64,000 bases of DNA from Cristatella mucedo (lineage: Eukaryota; Bryozoa; Phylactolaemata; Cristatellidae). How positions within the stretch are numbered: the stretch's first letter is position 1; every line of letters begins with the position of its first letter. A program made the position numbers and the translations under genes. The stretch covers positions 5,373,501 to 5,437,500 of the forward strand of contig WPIO01000016.1 of assembly GCA_009760855.2 (NCBI GenBank), written 5' to 3'. Below, one piece after another: positions 54,201 to 63,753 of this stretch. Under the pieces are notes generated by a model. It was not told the DNA's origin, searched no databases, and saw only the letters and a program-made list of their open reading frames with translations.

Positions 54201-57200
54201 AGCGGCCACCTAGTTATTTACTGATGGATCCGGCCTGATTGAGTTGTCATAGTTTTCTTACTTTCACTATAGAGGTGCTTTGACTTACAAGTACCCCAAC
54301 TAACGAGTTTTCGAGGCACAAGCCGTCTCTCGACCGCTTTTTGCTTTGAGTTGAGAGCTAACTGTTACTGTGCTTGATTTTGCTTTGCGTGTTTTACAGT
54401 ATAAAGTGGACGTAGCTGTTACGCCAACTACCGGCCGGGCGGAGTGGGAGCGGTTCCTTCTGGCCTAGTTTGCCTTCTTTACCTCCTGAAGTGGCCCAGT
54501 TGTCCGAAAAGTTTGTCGACCTCTGCTCTAGACGATGAAAACTCTCTAGACGATGAGAACGAAAAAAAAAGATAGAAATTCTCTAGAAGAACCAGATTTG
54601 ACAGCAAGGTCTCCCAAATTCAAAGGACACTCGGCTTGGTCATAGTTATTGGGTTTGGCCTAACCATCCTTAAGCTTCAAAAAGTTAGGAGTGGCCATCC
54701 ACGTGTGACATGTCGTCAATGCCGACTGCTGGGAAGGCAAGTGAGTCGGATGAAGAGGAGCTAGGCTACAGAGGGTTACAGAGGGTAGGCAGAGGGTCAC
54801 AGAGGGCTACAGAGGGTCAGAGGGCTACAGAGGGTCACAGAGGGCTACAGAGGGTAGGCAGAGGGTTACAGAGGGCTACAGAGGGCTACAGAGGGTCACA
54901 GAGGGCTACAGAGGGTAGGCAGAGCTCACTGCCATCGGCATCGAAATGAAAGCCAGGATTGTGTATGGCCATGACATAGGCCATAGGTAAGGGAGAACGA
55001 AAAGATGGTGAAAAGAAGCAGGGCCAAAGACCTTGCCTCGAGGTCGAACCCATATTTTAGCTGCTCCTCCGAGGCCGACAGCGATTACATGTACATCTAT
55101 GTAATGTAATTTATCTCCATCTGTAACTCCACAAAGCCACAAAGACTATGTGGGTGTTACACAGGAGAGTAATCCACACTGTGACATCATCTCTCTCACT
55201 GAAGTGGGACCTAACCTCCAGTATAGCGCAGTGTGCCAGTGATACATAAGCATGTCATGCATGAGGCACTTCAAAACGTCCCGTTGGTCAATCATCACCT
55301 CGGGTTCATGAACCTTATGATTAGGGGGAGGATATGGGAAGTGGGCAGTGGCAGCCTTGCCAAGCACACCTGCTTGAACACGGATGCAAGGGCTACAAAT
55401 TTGTTTTATGAGGACTTTAGTGTACGGCATTATGCACTTTGGCATGGGTGGATGCACCAAAGAATCAGATTCTATTTAACTACTGACAAGCTAGCTATAG
55501 ATATTATTAAATTATTTATGAATGCAGTCTATTTTCACAACAAAAGAACTACTATATTCGTATTGAGTTTCACGCATGCGTAAAACTAACTCATGAGTAC
55601 TTTCACCGAGTGTTTACCTTGGCCTCCAGGAAGTCACTAAAAACAATTTGCATGGTCATCCTCTACAATATGGATTTTATTACAGGCTTTTTTCGAGGGA
55701 AGGTGCCTAGGTATCAAAACTAGATATTGTTGTAAATATTGCTGTAACTTGAACAACTTTTTTTTTAGGACTAGTGCATCTTACCACACACTAAAAAGAA
55801 AAATTGAGCAACCACAATGGCTTATTGAATCACATAACAAGATTCAATTTCATGCCGAGCTTATTAAGTATTGCGGGGTCTTTTTTTTCAGATGTCCAGC
55901 AGTTCATTTTTGTACCCGAAAGTATACTCAATAATAATAATAATAATGCACTCGATAAAAGCACCCTCAGAGAACTCAATCTCTTTCTAATTCCATCAGA
56001 TTCCTTTTACTTGGCTTCATTAACATATAATCGGCAACTTGGCAGTCATAATGAATTACATCATTAAATTATGCTCCGAGATCGAACTCACGATGTCTTT
56101 CCACCCAGAAGTACTTTGAATACCAAGATCAGCAATCGCCCCAAATTGCAACATGTTTGTATCCCTAAAGTGCACAATTCTGGACCTTGGCCCATTCGCT
56201 CACCTTGCAGAGCGTAAAACGAGGACAAGCAGGGCTTTCTCTTTAGAGGTTCAATACAAATGAATTATTGAGCTACAAGGGCCGCTTACTCCCCCCCCCA
56301 CCCCTAAGAGACTGCCATCGCCACATCTCAGGTCTTAGGCACGAGGCACCTAGCCAAAGCATGCCCGATGGCCCCCTAGACTCACGTGCCTACAAAGGAA
56401 ATGCGCACCCCCATTAGGAGAGCACGCAAGCTGCTTGCCTGCCGGGCACGCGTGGGCATTGCTGGGCAAGCCTTGTTGGACCTGTTCAAAAAGAGTTGCC
56501 TTCTGCACAGTTGTGAAAGAAAATTGGCAGCCCCCCTATGGAGACCCGCGTGAAATCCCTTCGTCTAAACCCAGGTGTGAGGCGCCTGCACTTTACGATC
56601 CAGGTCGTTGGTGGGTTCAAGTCCTACAGCGGGCAGTCGTTAATTGCCCACTGCAAAAGTTCCTAGCAACAAGTCCAGCTATATGCTCGACCCGTGAAAC
56701 TTCGATCGCCTCATCAGGCTGTTGCTGCGGCAGGCAGCGTGCACAGGGTTTTCGAAACGCCGTCACGCAAGCAACTTACCTTGTTGATGGCCGTACGGAT
56801 CAAAAACCTCATGCCGGTAAGCGTAGGCAGGGTGGCCGTCAGCATGTCCGACCACATGGCCAGGCGCGCTGGCGTAGGCTGGTGCGCCGGCCATCGAAGG
56901 CGGTTGCGGGGGCTGCGATATGTGATAGGTGGCCGGCGAGTGATGCGTGGACTGCGGGCCAGGGGCCACGAGCGGCAGGCCGTTGCTGCTGTATGCCCCC
57001 GATGTCGACAAGCGGTGGTGATGGTGATGGTGATGGTGCTGCTGCTGGTGATGATGCTGCTGCTGCTGCGGTGGCGGAGTCGGCATGGCCGGACCCGGAT
57101 AGTAGTAGCCTGCAAGAAGAAGAAGACGTCCACTTTTGACCATCGTTGCTGGCATCGGCAGGGTGCTGCCAGTGCTGCTGCTGCTGCCACCACCGCTGCC

Positions 57201-58023
57201 TGGCAATCAGGCGGCATTCGCAAAGGAGTTGAGAAAGGGGAACGATCGAGCTGCCTCTCTCAGAGGCACGTTGGATCGAGACCGGTTGCACTGCAGGGCG
57301 CACGTCTGCCACGACTCACCACGGTGATGACGATAGTTGTCGGCGTCTGTTGGCAAAGGACCCATGGCCGCTGCAGCGGCCGGTGGCATCAATGCACCGC
57401 GCTGCTGCTGCTGCGACAGGACCATGTGCCTCGACACCAAGCGAGGCTGACCCATGCTGCCAGCCGGCAGTGAAGCAGCAATGGCAGCAGGGACCAGGCC
57501 GTTCTCTGACGCCATTTGCAGACCATGATGCATCGGTCCCTGGTGGCCGCCGGCAGCGTGCCTGCTGAGGGCAACGACCGACTGAACGACGGCCTGCTGC
57601 TGCTGTTGCTGTTGCAACATTTTCTGGTCGGCCTTTGTGCTCACGTACTTGAGGTCGGCCTGCTCCTTGGCGTTCAGGCCAGCTTGAGAGGCAGGCTGTT
57701 TTGCGAAACGTTTGTTCCGTGCGCGAAACCTGCAAGACGGCAAGAACACAGAACCAGTAACGTCAGTGCTCAAAGGAATGCCCAACCAAGATAATAATGC
57801 TAATAATGGTAATAATAATAAGAGTAAATTTGCATAGCACCCTAAGAAAACTAAATCCCATTCTACATACTTTAAATATGCTGGAGAGAAAATAACACAC
57901 ACTCCTCTCCAAAAGTTTCTACACACCTGGTCCATCGAACTGAGTTCGGTTGTTGCTCGATACGCCGTAATGTATTATATATACAATTAGTTTATACAAT
58001 TACTATTAATACACATCAATATT

Positions 58024-58061
<38 letters not shown>

Positions 58062-61000
58062 AAGTAATGGTATACAATTATATTATATATACAATGCACA
58101 ATCACCGTAATGCCGTATTCGAGTAAGTCATTACACTACACTAATCATTAAATTGTAACTATCTATCAATACAATTTTGGCCTTTGTGTGCAGTGTGCTA
58201 CGTTTGGCTTAGTGAGTTTACCGGCAACCGAGTGAGCAGCTACCACGTAAACAGAGGGGGCATGCACAGTCACATGACTGTTCCAACCCCCCTCACCCTC
58301 TTGGATGCCATCCAGCAGAACCTATTTATGGCCCAGTTCGTCACCGACGATGCCTCGACCAATTATGAGCTCAGGTACCCGGATGTCTCGTTGACCTGTC
58401 GGGGCCAGCCCCAGCCGTACTTACGCTCGGTACGGCTCGCCCTCGAGTAACTTCTCCTCCGGGAGAAAATACTGCCTCCTCAAAGGCAAAGTTCTGAAGG
58501 ACAGAGTTGCCACTTCTAAAACGCTCAGCCAGAGTCTCTACCAAGCTACCGGAACGGCCTTAAACCAAAGCACCGTGCGTACACGGCTTGGCGAACAACG
58601 AATGACTTCACGGACGGCGAAGTGCAAGCGATTGTTGACTGTGCAACACGGAAAAGCAAGCTGGATTTTGCTTGCCAATACCAGCATTGGACAACAGCGC
58701 AGTGCAGCAGAAGCATATGAGTCCACATTCAATCTCTTAGGCTGCTACAAAAGAAGGGAGTATGCTCGCTGGCAAATGGGTGAAGGCGGTGGCCGGTGGT
58801 CCACCAAAAACTAAAAAAATTAAATTCGGTGGTGGAAGTGTGATGGTGTGAGGTTTTATCTCAACTTCCCGTTTTGGGCCACTGCACAGGATTAAAGAAA
58901 TCATCAATCAAAATGTCTCTCACATTGCACAGAATGTTGGCTTGCCATCTGCCTTACGCTCTTCACTGGGTCGATGTATGCTGGCAGCATGACAACGATC
59001 CGAAGGACACTGCTGTGGCGGTTAAACAGTTTTCCACAGGCCCTCCGCCTAGCATCGCAGCTGCCACATTACTCCACTTCTCGCCGACCTGCACTGGCTA
59101 CCAGTCAAGCAACGGATCGATTTCAAGGTTTTGTTGCTCACTTTTAGGTCACTTTATTCTTTGGCTCCAGCCGATCTCTCAGATATACTCCCCCATCAGG
59201 CCAAGCATTGTACCACCCGCTTTTCGGAATCCAACAGTCTACAAACACCATGTACAAACCTCAAATCCTTTGGAGACCGTGCATTTAGTTCGTATGCTCC
59301 CAAAGCCTGGAACTACCTCCCGGCCTGTGTCAGAACATCCCCTGACCTGACCACATTTTAAAAGAACTTAAAACACCTTATTTAGGACAGCATTTAGTGG
59401 GTCCCTGTGACTCGTCCTTGATGTGCTTATGCGTGCTGACACTGTGCATGCTGCCACTAACCACATTTGCATGCTGACCCTGTGCATGTCACCCCTAACC
59501 ACGTTATTCATTTTGTTTGTTTATCAAGCATGATTTTACTCACCGTTCAATTGCATTGCCCTTTGCAGCAAATGTAAAGCGCCTAGAGAGAGATTAGGCT
59601 CTCTGAGGGCGCTTTATCAAGTGCATTATTATAATTATTATTACGGCTTCGAGCCAATTATGGTCATGCATGGCCAGGCCTTGAACTTAATAGGAGCATC
59701 TGTGGGACGAGGTCAAACGAGCTCAAAGGTTCCGAGTTCTCGGCACATGAAACCCTAAGAGTTCTTTTGAGGTCCTAAAGGATTGCTGGGCGTCAATTCC
59801 TCCAGAAACATGCCGGAAGCAGGCAGAGTCAATGTCGAGGCGACTGGGCGAAGGTATACAAAATCGTCGTGCCTCGAGTTATTGATTTTACTTAAATAAA
59901 TTACATGCAATTTTATATTTCTTAGCTTTTTTGCATAATAAAAACTGCTACAGAGTTAGATCCAATCTAAATCTTGTGTGTGTTTGAGTAAAGTAGTGTG
60001 CTGGTAGCAGGTTCGTAGAAACATTTGGAGGGCAGTGTAACTTTGCAGCCGTCGAAAGACAGCGGCGGCAGTGGTGGTGGAAGCACTAAGGGGGGAGACC
60101 TAAAAAAATGGACCACATTTTGGGGTTTTGTTAATTTGCCTATTTAAAGACAAAATAGTTACAAATGCAATCCCAAGTTTTGGCGGTTGACAGATGATCG
60201 GAACATAGTAAAAAAAACTATTTTGTAAGACCTATTTACACCGGAAGTAACACCTAGCTCAACAAAATGATTTTCTTTTAAAAAGAACAGCACCCGAACA
60301 GTACTACTTTGGCGAACTTTTGTAAATATGAGCTACAATCATGAAAGTAAGAGCACGAACAACGAAGGCAAAGTAGAAAACGACAACGCATCAGCCCATG
60401 CTACGGAACGGCCGACGACCCACGCGCGGCCGGCCACACGCTGGCTGCCGCACTAACTTTTCGAGCTCCTCGTCGCTATGCGCAAACGTGCAGTTGTTGC
60501 CACGAGGGCAGGCGTCCTTCGTGACGTAGTCCCTGCACATGCTCGTCTTGTACTTGGGATGCATGTTGTGTAGAAAAGAGTCGAGCTTCCTCGAACTGTA
60601 GTTGGCGACAAAGTCGACAAGGCCGGTAACGATTGTCCAAGCCGAGTTGAGCACAGCATTCAGATTCTCCCAGGACGGCGCAGAGGCATCTGCAGCGCGC
60701 AACAGCACGAGGCAGAGTGTAAGGGGCAAGCGTGTCCGGTCACGTGTGCATGCGACAGCAACGGCACGCGCTCGAGCAAGCGCGGATAAGCGTCCGACGT
60801 AAATCCCCAGCAAGCCTCCTCTGTCAGCCTACTGTGCGCAAAGAAAGTGAGCAAGCAGACGGACGGATGGACGGACGGGGGAGGCACCACTTTTTAGAGT
60901 CCATAGAAATAGATTAGAATAGAACCCATATTATGAATAGAATACCCATATATGATTAGAATAGAATAGAATAGAACCCATATATGATTACAATAGAACC

Positions 61001-63753
61001 CATAGAAATAGAAACAGATAGCCCTGTGACAGACACGAGTTATCACCCAAAATTATTTTGCCATGGCCGGCCATCCTCTAGGAACGACATGGCGCACAGG
61101 CAGAAGCTAGCTCGCATCTTCACTTTGTAGTTGTCGACGTGGAGAAGCCGGCCACGGGGTAGAATGCTACTTTATAGAATCTACATCCATACATATACAT
61201 ATAGATATATATACATTTTACATATTTATATATAAATATATTGACGACGTATGTAACGCCTGTGGGTTCTCTATGGAGTTAAACCACTTATGCCTTACGT
61301 GGAGTCTTGTTATAGCAGGCTTGCCCTAGGGCCATGCACCCTATCAGGCATAAGTATCAATGAAATGGCCTTACGGTTTGTCTACCTAATGAAAGCTCAT
61401 TGGCTGGTTTTTCGTGGATGCACTAAAAGAAAATCTGTTGGGTGCTGCTAACACTCATCAAGTCACTGCTAACTGACATAATCTTTCTGCTAACGAATGC
61501 TGATAGCTGCCTACAATTGCTGCCGACGCCTAGCAGCAGCAGCAGCATGCAGCATGCCGGTCTTGAAGATCGATGCAGCTGCTCGACCACAGCGCGTCAG
61601 CGCTAGTCGCTCTATGGCTAGGGCTCAGTCGTGCGTGCACCAGCCGGTCGGTACCTGTGGCGGAGGCCGCTGCGCTAGCGGCGGCAGCGGCCGCCGAGGC
61701 CGCCGTCGTCGGACCGGGGCTGACGTTGGCCAAGAGCTCGAGGTGAGGCCGGAGCTGCACGAGGCCGGCCGGATCGTTGGTGCGCTGCAGGGCTATGACG
61801 AAGTCGTTGACGCTCTGAGCGAACGACTGCGGCGTCTGCAGGCGATCGATGATGGACTGCATGTGCGACTTGTGCACGGCGTCGCCGTATAGCAGAGACG
61901 ACCACTGGTCGGGCGCGATGCGCAGGCCCGCCTCGTTGGCGATCTGCACGATCTGGGCGTCGTGCTCGCGCCGCAGCTCGTCGTAGCTGCAGTACTCCTC
62001 CTTGAGCTGCATGAGCGATGACTCGTCCTCGCGCTTTGTCACCTGCTCGAAGCAGACGAAGCGCACGTGACAGCAGGAGGCGGGCGGCAGCAGCTTGCAT
62101 CAGTAGCAGCAGCTGCAGCCAAAGGCGCAGCCAACGAGTCGGCCACGGGAAAGTTGCCTGATACTCAGAGCTCAGACTTCGGAGGCCTGCCGCCCAGGCC
62201 CCCATCACGGTAGCCAAGCGACTGCCTCTCGGCTAGCTCCTTAGGGGCCGCTGGACCCCTTATTGGGGCCGCAAACGACGATGCTGCACGCTCTTTTGCG
62301 AAGGCATCGTACACGCCAGCCGTCGAGCCGTGTGGCGAGCGGCAGCTCTCGTGCACTTTGCAGACCCGGTGCAGGCCTGGCGGACACTTACTTTGAAGCA
62401 GGAAGCCCGGTACAGCAGCTGCACGACGTGCCCGATGGCGGTCTTGGACGCCTGCGGGTACTTGCCCTCGAGGCGCTGCACCACGAACAGCACGAGAACC
62501 TTCCTCGACAGCGCCGACCCGTCCTCGAGGGCGAGCAGGATCAGGCGCAGCACTTCCTCTTGCATGGCTGCACGGGAGCGCGCACAAGAGGAGGCGACAG
62601 TTCAACGACTAGTGGTGCCGCCGACGAACGAAAGACGCTCGAGCGCCCTCTGGCAGCAGAAGCGGCGGGGCCGTGAGAAGGCGACCAAACGCCAAACTGC
62701 AAGATGGCAGCCAGAGTGAAAGAGAAAACGAGAGAACGAAAGAGAAAAAGAGAAGGAAAGAGAGAAAATAGAGAAAAAAAAGAGTGGCGCATGGCGTCGA
62801 GCACGTGGGAGGAGGGCAAACTGGGAAGGTGCACGAGCCGCCGGCACCCTCGGAGTGAACCGCCTCGGTGTCCTCGGGGGCGGCAGCGGCTGCCGCCGCC
62901 TGACGAGAGTCGGCTGCGAGAGGAGAGAGCGTCGTCGGCCGGAGCGGGGTTGCGCGGCAGCAAAAGCTCACCGGGTCCGAGGAACTGGCAGCCTCGAGCG
63001 CGAACGGCCGCCCACAGGTTGGCAGACAGCTGCTGCGGGTTCTGGTGCTGCAGGATGAGCTCGGTGACTGTGCGCTCGCCGATCGACCGAGCGCTGCGCA
63101 TGGCCCGGCAGCGGCCCTCCTCGTCCGCCATCTGGCAGTGCAGCAGCGCGACGATCTTGCGCTGCATGGGCCGGCTGAGCAGGACGGCACCGCCCTGGCC
63201 CAGTGTCGTCATGCTGCTGCTGAGCGAGCCGCCGCCGGCAACGCCGCCGCCGATGCCCAGCTGCGCGCCGCCGCCGTTCTTCTCTGCGACGAGGCATAAA
63301 ATAAAGAGAGGAAAAATGAGTGAGCGCATGCCAAAAAAGGCGAAAGCACGATGCGACGTCAACGAACAAGGCAGGGTAAGAAGGCAAAGGGGGGGGCAAG
63401 CACCGGCTGCCACGGATCGCTGCAGCGGCAGGGCTGAAAGGAGGAAGGGCAAGATGGCAGACGACGACAACGAGGGGGAGGTGCTCACCGGCTAGAGCGG
63501 CGGTGATGCTGGCCGGCTGCAGGTACAGGGCAAGCCCCTCCACGGAGCGTGCGGCCAGATCAAAGAACGGCTTCCTGTCCTCGTCGATAAAGGTGAGCAC
63601 TCGCTGCGTCTGCTCGTCTTCCGACCGCACCCTGTCGCTGAGGATTCGAAGCAGGGCCGTGTTGTAGGGCAGCCGGGCGGCCTCGTTCCGCACGAGCGCC
63701 TGGTCGAAAGGGCATTTCTTCTGCAGCAGCTGCGTCAGGCACGGCTCGCAGAG
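46814..63753 (-). CDS. RC3H: Roquin-type RING/ROQ/CCCH RNA-binding protein, N-terminus outside window
   Basis: Roquin proteins bind stem-loop decay elements in mRNA 3' UTRs and recruit deadenylases. They act in the cytoplasm and have an E3-type RING. Fourteen exons: 63753-63489, 63283-62972, 62567-62392, 62042-61655, 60689-60458, 57729-57320, 57109-56780, 52347-52115, 51813-51477, 51324-51123, 48728-48554, 48033-47804, 47588-47294 and 47143-46814. They give about 1304 residues plus the missing start; mammalian roquins have about 1130-1190. Domains in order: RING C-terminal half ([17 protein letters not shown]), HEPN/ROQ core ([76 protein letters not shown]), and a CCCH finger with C-x8-C-x5-C-x3-H spacing. 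The tail follows. RNA-contact lysines and arginine (SRK, SKT, TKR, at human K220, K239 and R260) and the Met equivalent to mouse M199 are kept. Very secure as roquin; the RC3H1 versus RC3H2 distinction does not apply with confidence. Confidence 0.95.
47294..47588 (-). CDS. RC3H: Roquin exon with C-terminal coiled coil
   Basis: Encodes [20 protein letters not shown], then [20 protein letters not shown] and [12 protein letters not shown]. The EQLRxELxxLxxQI pattern matches the roquin C-terminal helix. The acceptor is TTGCAG and the donor AAC|GTATGT. A long Ala run follows the helix. Confidence 0.85.
47804..48033 (-). CDS. RC3H: Roquin exon (Pro/Gln-rich linker)
   Basis: Encodes [20 protein letters not shown], a PQQQQQP stretch, [20 protein letters not shown] and MLNVTPMYP. 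The acceptor is TTGTCAG and the donor CC|GTGAGT. Phases fit on both sides; homology here is weak. Confidence 0.75.
48034..48553. other. Roquin intron with GA and CAGA repeats
   Basis: Rich in GAGA from 48110 to 48260 and CAGACAGA at 48190-48220. No other feature. Confidence 0.8.
48554..48728 (-). CDS. RC3H: Roquin exon with SDDIIPF motif
   Basis: Encodes [20 protein letters not shown] then [20 protein letters not shown] and [11 protein letters not shown]. SDDxIPF...VSKYGPISR matches the conserved internal motif of roquins. The acceptor is TTGCAG and the donor GTACGT. An upstream acceptor 17 bases earlier (ACCAG) with a different partner donor is also in frame. Confidence 0.88.
48729..51122. 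other. Roquin intron (about 2.4 kb)
   Basis: GC-rich to about 50.3 kb, then AT-richer. I see no repeat family and no further exon. Confidence 0.65.
51123..51324 (-). CDS. RC3H: Roquin exon (Ser/Gly-rich)
   Basis: Encodes [20 protein letters not shown] then [20 protein letters not shown] and [13 protein letters not shown]. The acceptor is TTGCAG. The donor is either GTGCGT after 51123 (phase 2, fits the strong acceptor at 48729) or GTACGC after 51131 (phase 0, fits the alternative acceptor). Confidence 0.8.
51477..51813 (-). CDS. RC3H: Roquin exon with LDELxRRRRE helix
   Basis: Encodes [20 protein letters not shown], comparable to the LDELHRRRKEIMAQL helix of mammalian roquin. An Ala/Thr-rich stretch and [16 protein letters not shown] follow. 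The acceptor is TTTCAG and the donor TGGG|GTAGGC in phase 1. A second donor (GTGATC) further on is out of phase. Confidence 0.9.
52115..52347 (-). CDS. RC3H: Roquin exon (Tyr/Pro/His-rich)
   Basis: Encodes [20 protein letters not shown] then [20 protein letters not shown] and PQSTALIAE. The acceptor is TTTTCAG and the donor GAA|GTAAGC. Composition matches the Pro/Tyr-rich middle of roquins. Confidence 0.85.
52808..53085 (+). repeat. Unclassified interspersed repeat C, longest copy
   Basis: CTCTCCTGCTGCCGACTACG, GATGCTACTTCCACGCTACT, then TAACACTCTCCTGCGTAACA and TTACAGACGGAGATACATTA, ending in ATTACATT-type repeats. Related sequence lies at 32330, 5641 and 55085. Confidence 0.7.
53640..54730 (+). 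pseudogene. Decayed coding-like remnant, unrecognised
   Basis: An almost open stretch encodes [20 protein letters not shown] and [10 protein letters not shown], then [12 protein letters not shown]. This pattern (AKLSAGDxIxQExxYHxxCL-like) recalls uncharacterised proteins widespread in invertebrates and perhaps linked to mobile DNA. That comparison is from memory and unproven. Stops and shifts occur, and a hAT-like element is inserted at 54138. Confidence 0.35.
54138..54525. mobile_element. Non-autonomous hAT-like DNA transposon, 388 bp
   Basis: The 5' end CAGTGGTCAGCAAACT and the reverse complement of the 3' end CAGAGGTCGACAAACT form a 16-bp terminal inverted repeat with 3 mismatches. The element is flanked by identical 8-bp direct repeats CTCTAGAC (54130-54137 and 54526-54533), the target duplication size of hAT elements. 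There is no transposase inside, so it would need one in trans. Confidence 0.88.
54755..54930. repeat. ACAGAGGG tandem array
   Basis: About 17 imperfect copies of an 8 to 11-base unit (ACAGAGGGCT, ACAGAGGGTC, GGCAGAGGGT) organised in higher-order blocks of about 40 bases. Confidence 0.9.
55085..55170 (-). repeat. Unclassified interspersed repeat C, fragment
   Basis: ATTACATGTACATCTATGTA, TTATCTCCATCTGTAACTCC and GTGTTACACAGGAGAGTA: the reverse complement of the 3' end of the 52808 copy. Confidence 0.65.
55930..56000 (-). mobile_element. LINE 3' tail
   Basis: AATAATAATAATAATGCACT then CACCCTCAGAGAACTCAATC and TCTTTCTA, with little else of the element. Confidence 0.75.
56590..56665 (+). mobile_element. 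SINE-A fragment
   Basis: GATCCAGGTCGTTGGTGGGT with B box GGTTCAAGTCCTACAGCGGG and TTAATTGCCCACTGCAAAAG. Confidence 0.65.
56780..57109 (-). CDS. RC3H: Roquin exon (His/Gln-rich)
   Basis: Encodes [17 protein letters not shown], a run of eight His, [40 protein letters not shown] and [13 protein letters not shown]. The acceptor is TTGCAG and the donor G|GTAAGT. Confidence 0.88.
57320..57729 (-). CDS. RC3H: Roquin exon directly after the zinc finger
   Basis: Completes Lys and continues [17 protein letters not shown], aligned with EKFRKMNKRLVPRRP after the finger in mammals. Then [38 protein letters not shown] and [13 protein letters not shown]. The acceptor is TTGCAG and the donor G|GTGAGT. Confidence 0.92.
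57800..57890 (-). mobile_element. LINE 3' tail, diverged
   Basis: AATGGTAATAATAATAAGAG then CATAGCACCCTAAGAAAACT and CATTCTACATACTTTAAATA, with many changes. Confidence 0.65.
57900..60037 (+). mobile_element. Tc1-like DNA transposon, decayed, interrupted by a LINE
   Basis: The terminal sequences CACTCCTCTCCAAAAGTTTC and, at the other end in reverse complement, CACTGCCCTCCAAATGTTTC form the inverted repeats. A TA follows the right end; the left TA is altered. Plus-strand pieces of transposase are [14 protein letters not shown] and STVRTRLGE, then a GGGSVMV motif, GPLHRI, and [14 protein letters not shown] with the second catalytic Asp. After the [16 protein letters not shown] and the end of the domain. 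Frames are broken and a (TA)n tract lies near 58030-58075. Without the LINE the element is about 1.55 kb, the usual Tc1 size. Confidence 0.88.
59051..59642 (+). mobile_element. LINE 3' copy inserted into the Tc1-like element
   Basis: Starts AGCATCGCAGCTGCCACATT, matching the LINE at about 10205, and ends in the full tail with ATTATTATAATTATTATTA. Transposase coding similarity stops just before it and resumes just after. Confidence 0.9.
60458..60689 (-). CDS. RC3H: Roquin exon with CCCH zinc finger
   Basis: Encodes [20 protein letters not shown], then [20 protein letters not shown] and [15 protein letters not shown]. The C-x8-C-x5-C-x3-H pattern is exact. The acceptor is CTGCAG. The donor is AA|GTTAGT in phase 2, less usual than GTRAGT; read-through would add about 23 residues and stop at 60391. 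Confidence 0.95.
60690..61654. other. Roquin intron
   Basis: Contains AATAGAATAGAACCCATA-type repeats at 60905-61015 and AT-rich stretches at 61190-61250. Nothing else. Confidence 0.8.
61655..62042 (-). CDS. RC3H: Roquin exon (ROQ core, HEPN-C)
   Basis: Encodes [20 protein letters not shown], then [40 protein letters not shown] and [17 protein letters not shown], and an Ala/Ser tail. Nearly identical to mammalian roquins over 110 residues. The acceptor is GAGCAG and the donor G|GTACCG. Confidence 0.97.
62392..62567 (-). CDS. RC3H: Roquin exon (ROQ, RNA-contact residues)
   Basis: Encodes [40 protein letters not shown] and [19 protein letters not shown]. The Lys of SRK and SKT correspond to human K220 and K239, and the Met to M199. 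The donor is AAA|GTAAGT. Confidence 0.97.
62972..63283 (-). CDS. RC3H: Roquin exon (HEPN-N / ROQ start)
   Basis: Encodes a Gly-rich loop, then [40 protein letters not shown] and [20 protein letters not shown] with RGCQFLGP. The acceptor is GTCGCAG and the donor G|GTGAGC. Confidence 0.97.
63489..63753 (-). CDS. RC3H: Roquin exon with RING C-terminal half
   Basis: Encodes [20 protein letters not shown], then [16 protein letters not shown] and [18 protein letters not shown]. The two Cys of CEPC and the Cys of KKCPFD are the second half of the C3HC4 RING. The first half must lie in an exon beyond 63753, probably outside the window. The acceptor is TTTCAG and the donor G|GTGAGC. Confidence 0.95.

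Larger units (their letters stand above)
52348..56779. other. Roquin intron (about 4.4 kb)
   Basis: Contains repeat C copies (52808-53085, 55085-55170), a decayed coding-like remnant (53640-54730) with a hAT-like element inside, an ACAGAGGG tandem array (54755-54930), a LINE tail (55930-56000) and a SINE-A fragment (56590-56665). Nothing is recognised in 55200-55900. Confidence 0.75.
57730..60457. other. Roquin intron (about 2.7 kb)
   Basis: Almost filled by a LINE tail (57800-57890) and the Tc1-like element (57900-60037) with its nested LINE. Nothing is recognised in 60040-60390. Confidence 0.8.

Noticed and set aside
55232-55583. Open frame of 116 codons on the plus strand near 55.4 kb
   Set aside because: No recognisable motif, no splice context, and it lies inside a roquin intron overlapping other repeats. 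It is within chance length for this composition.
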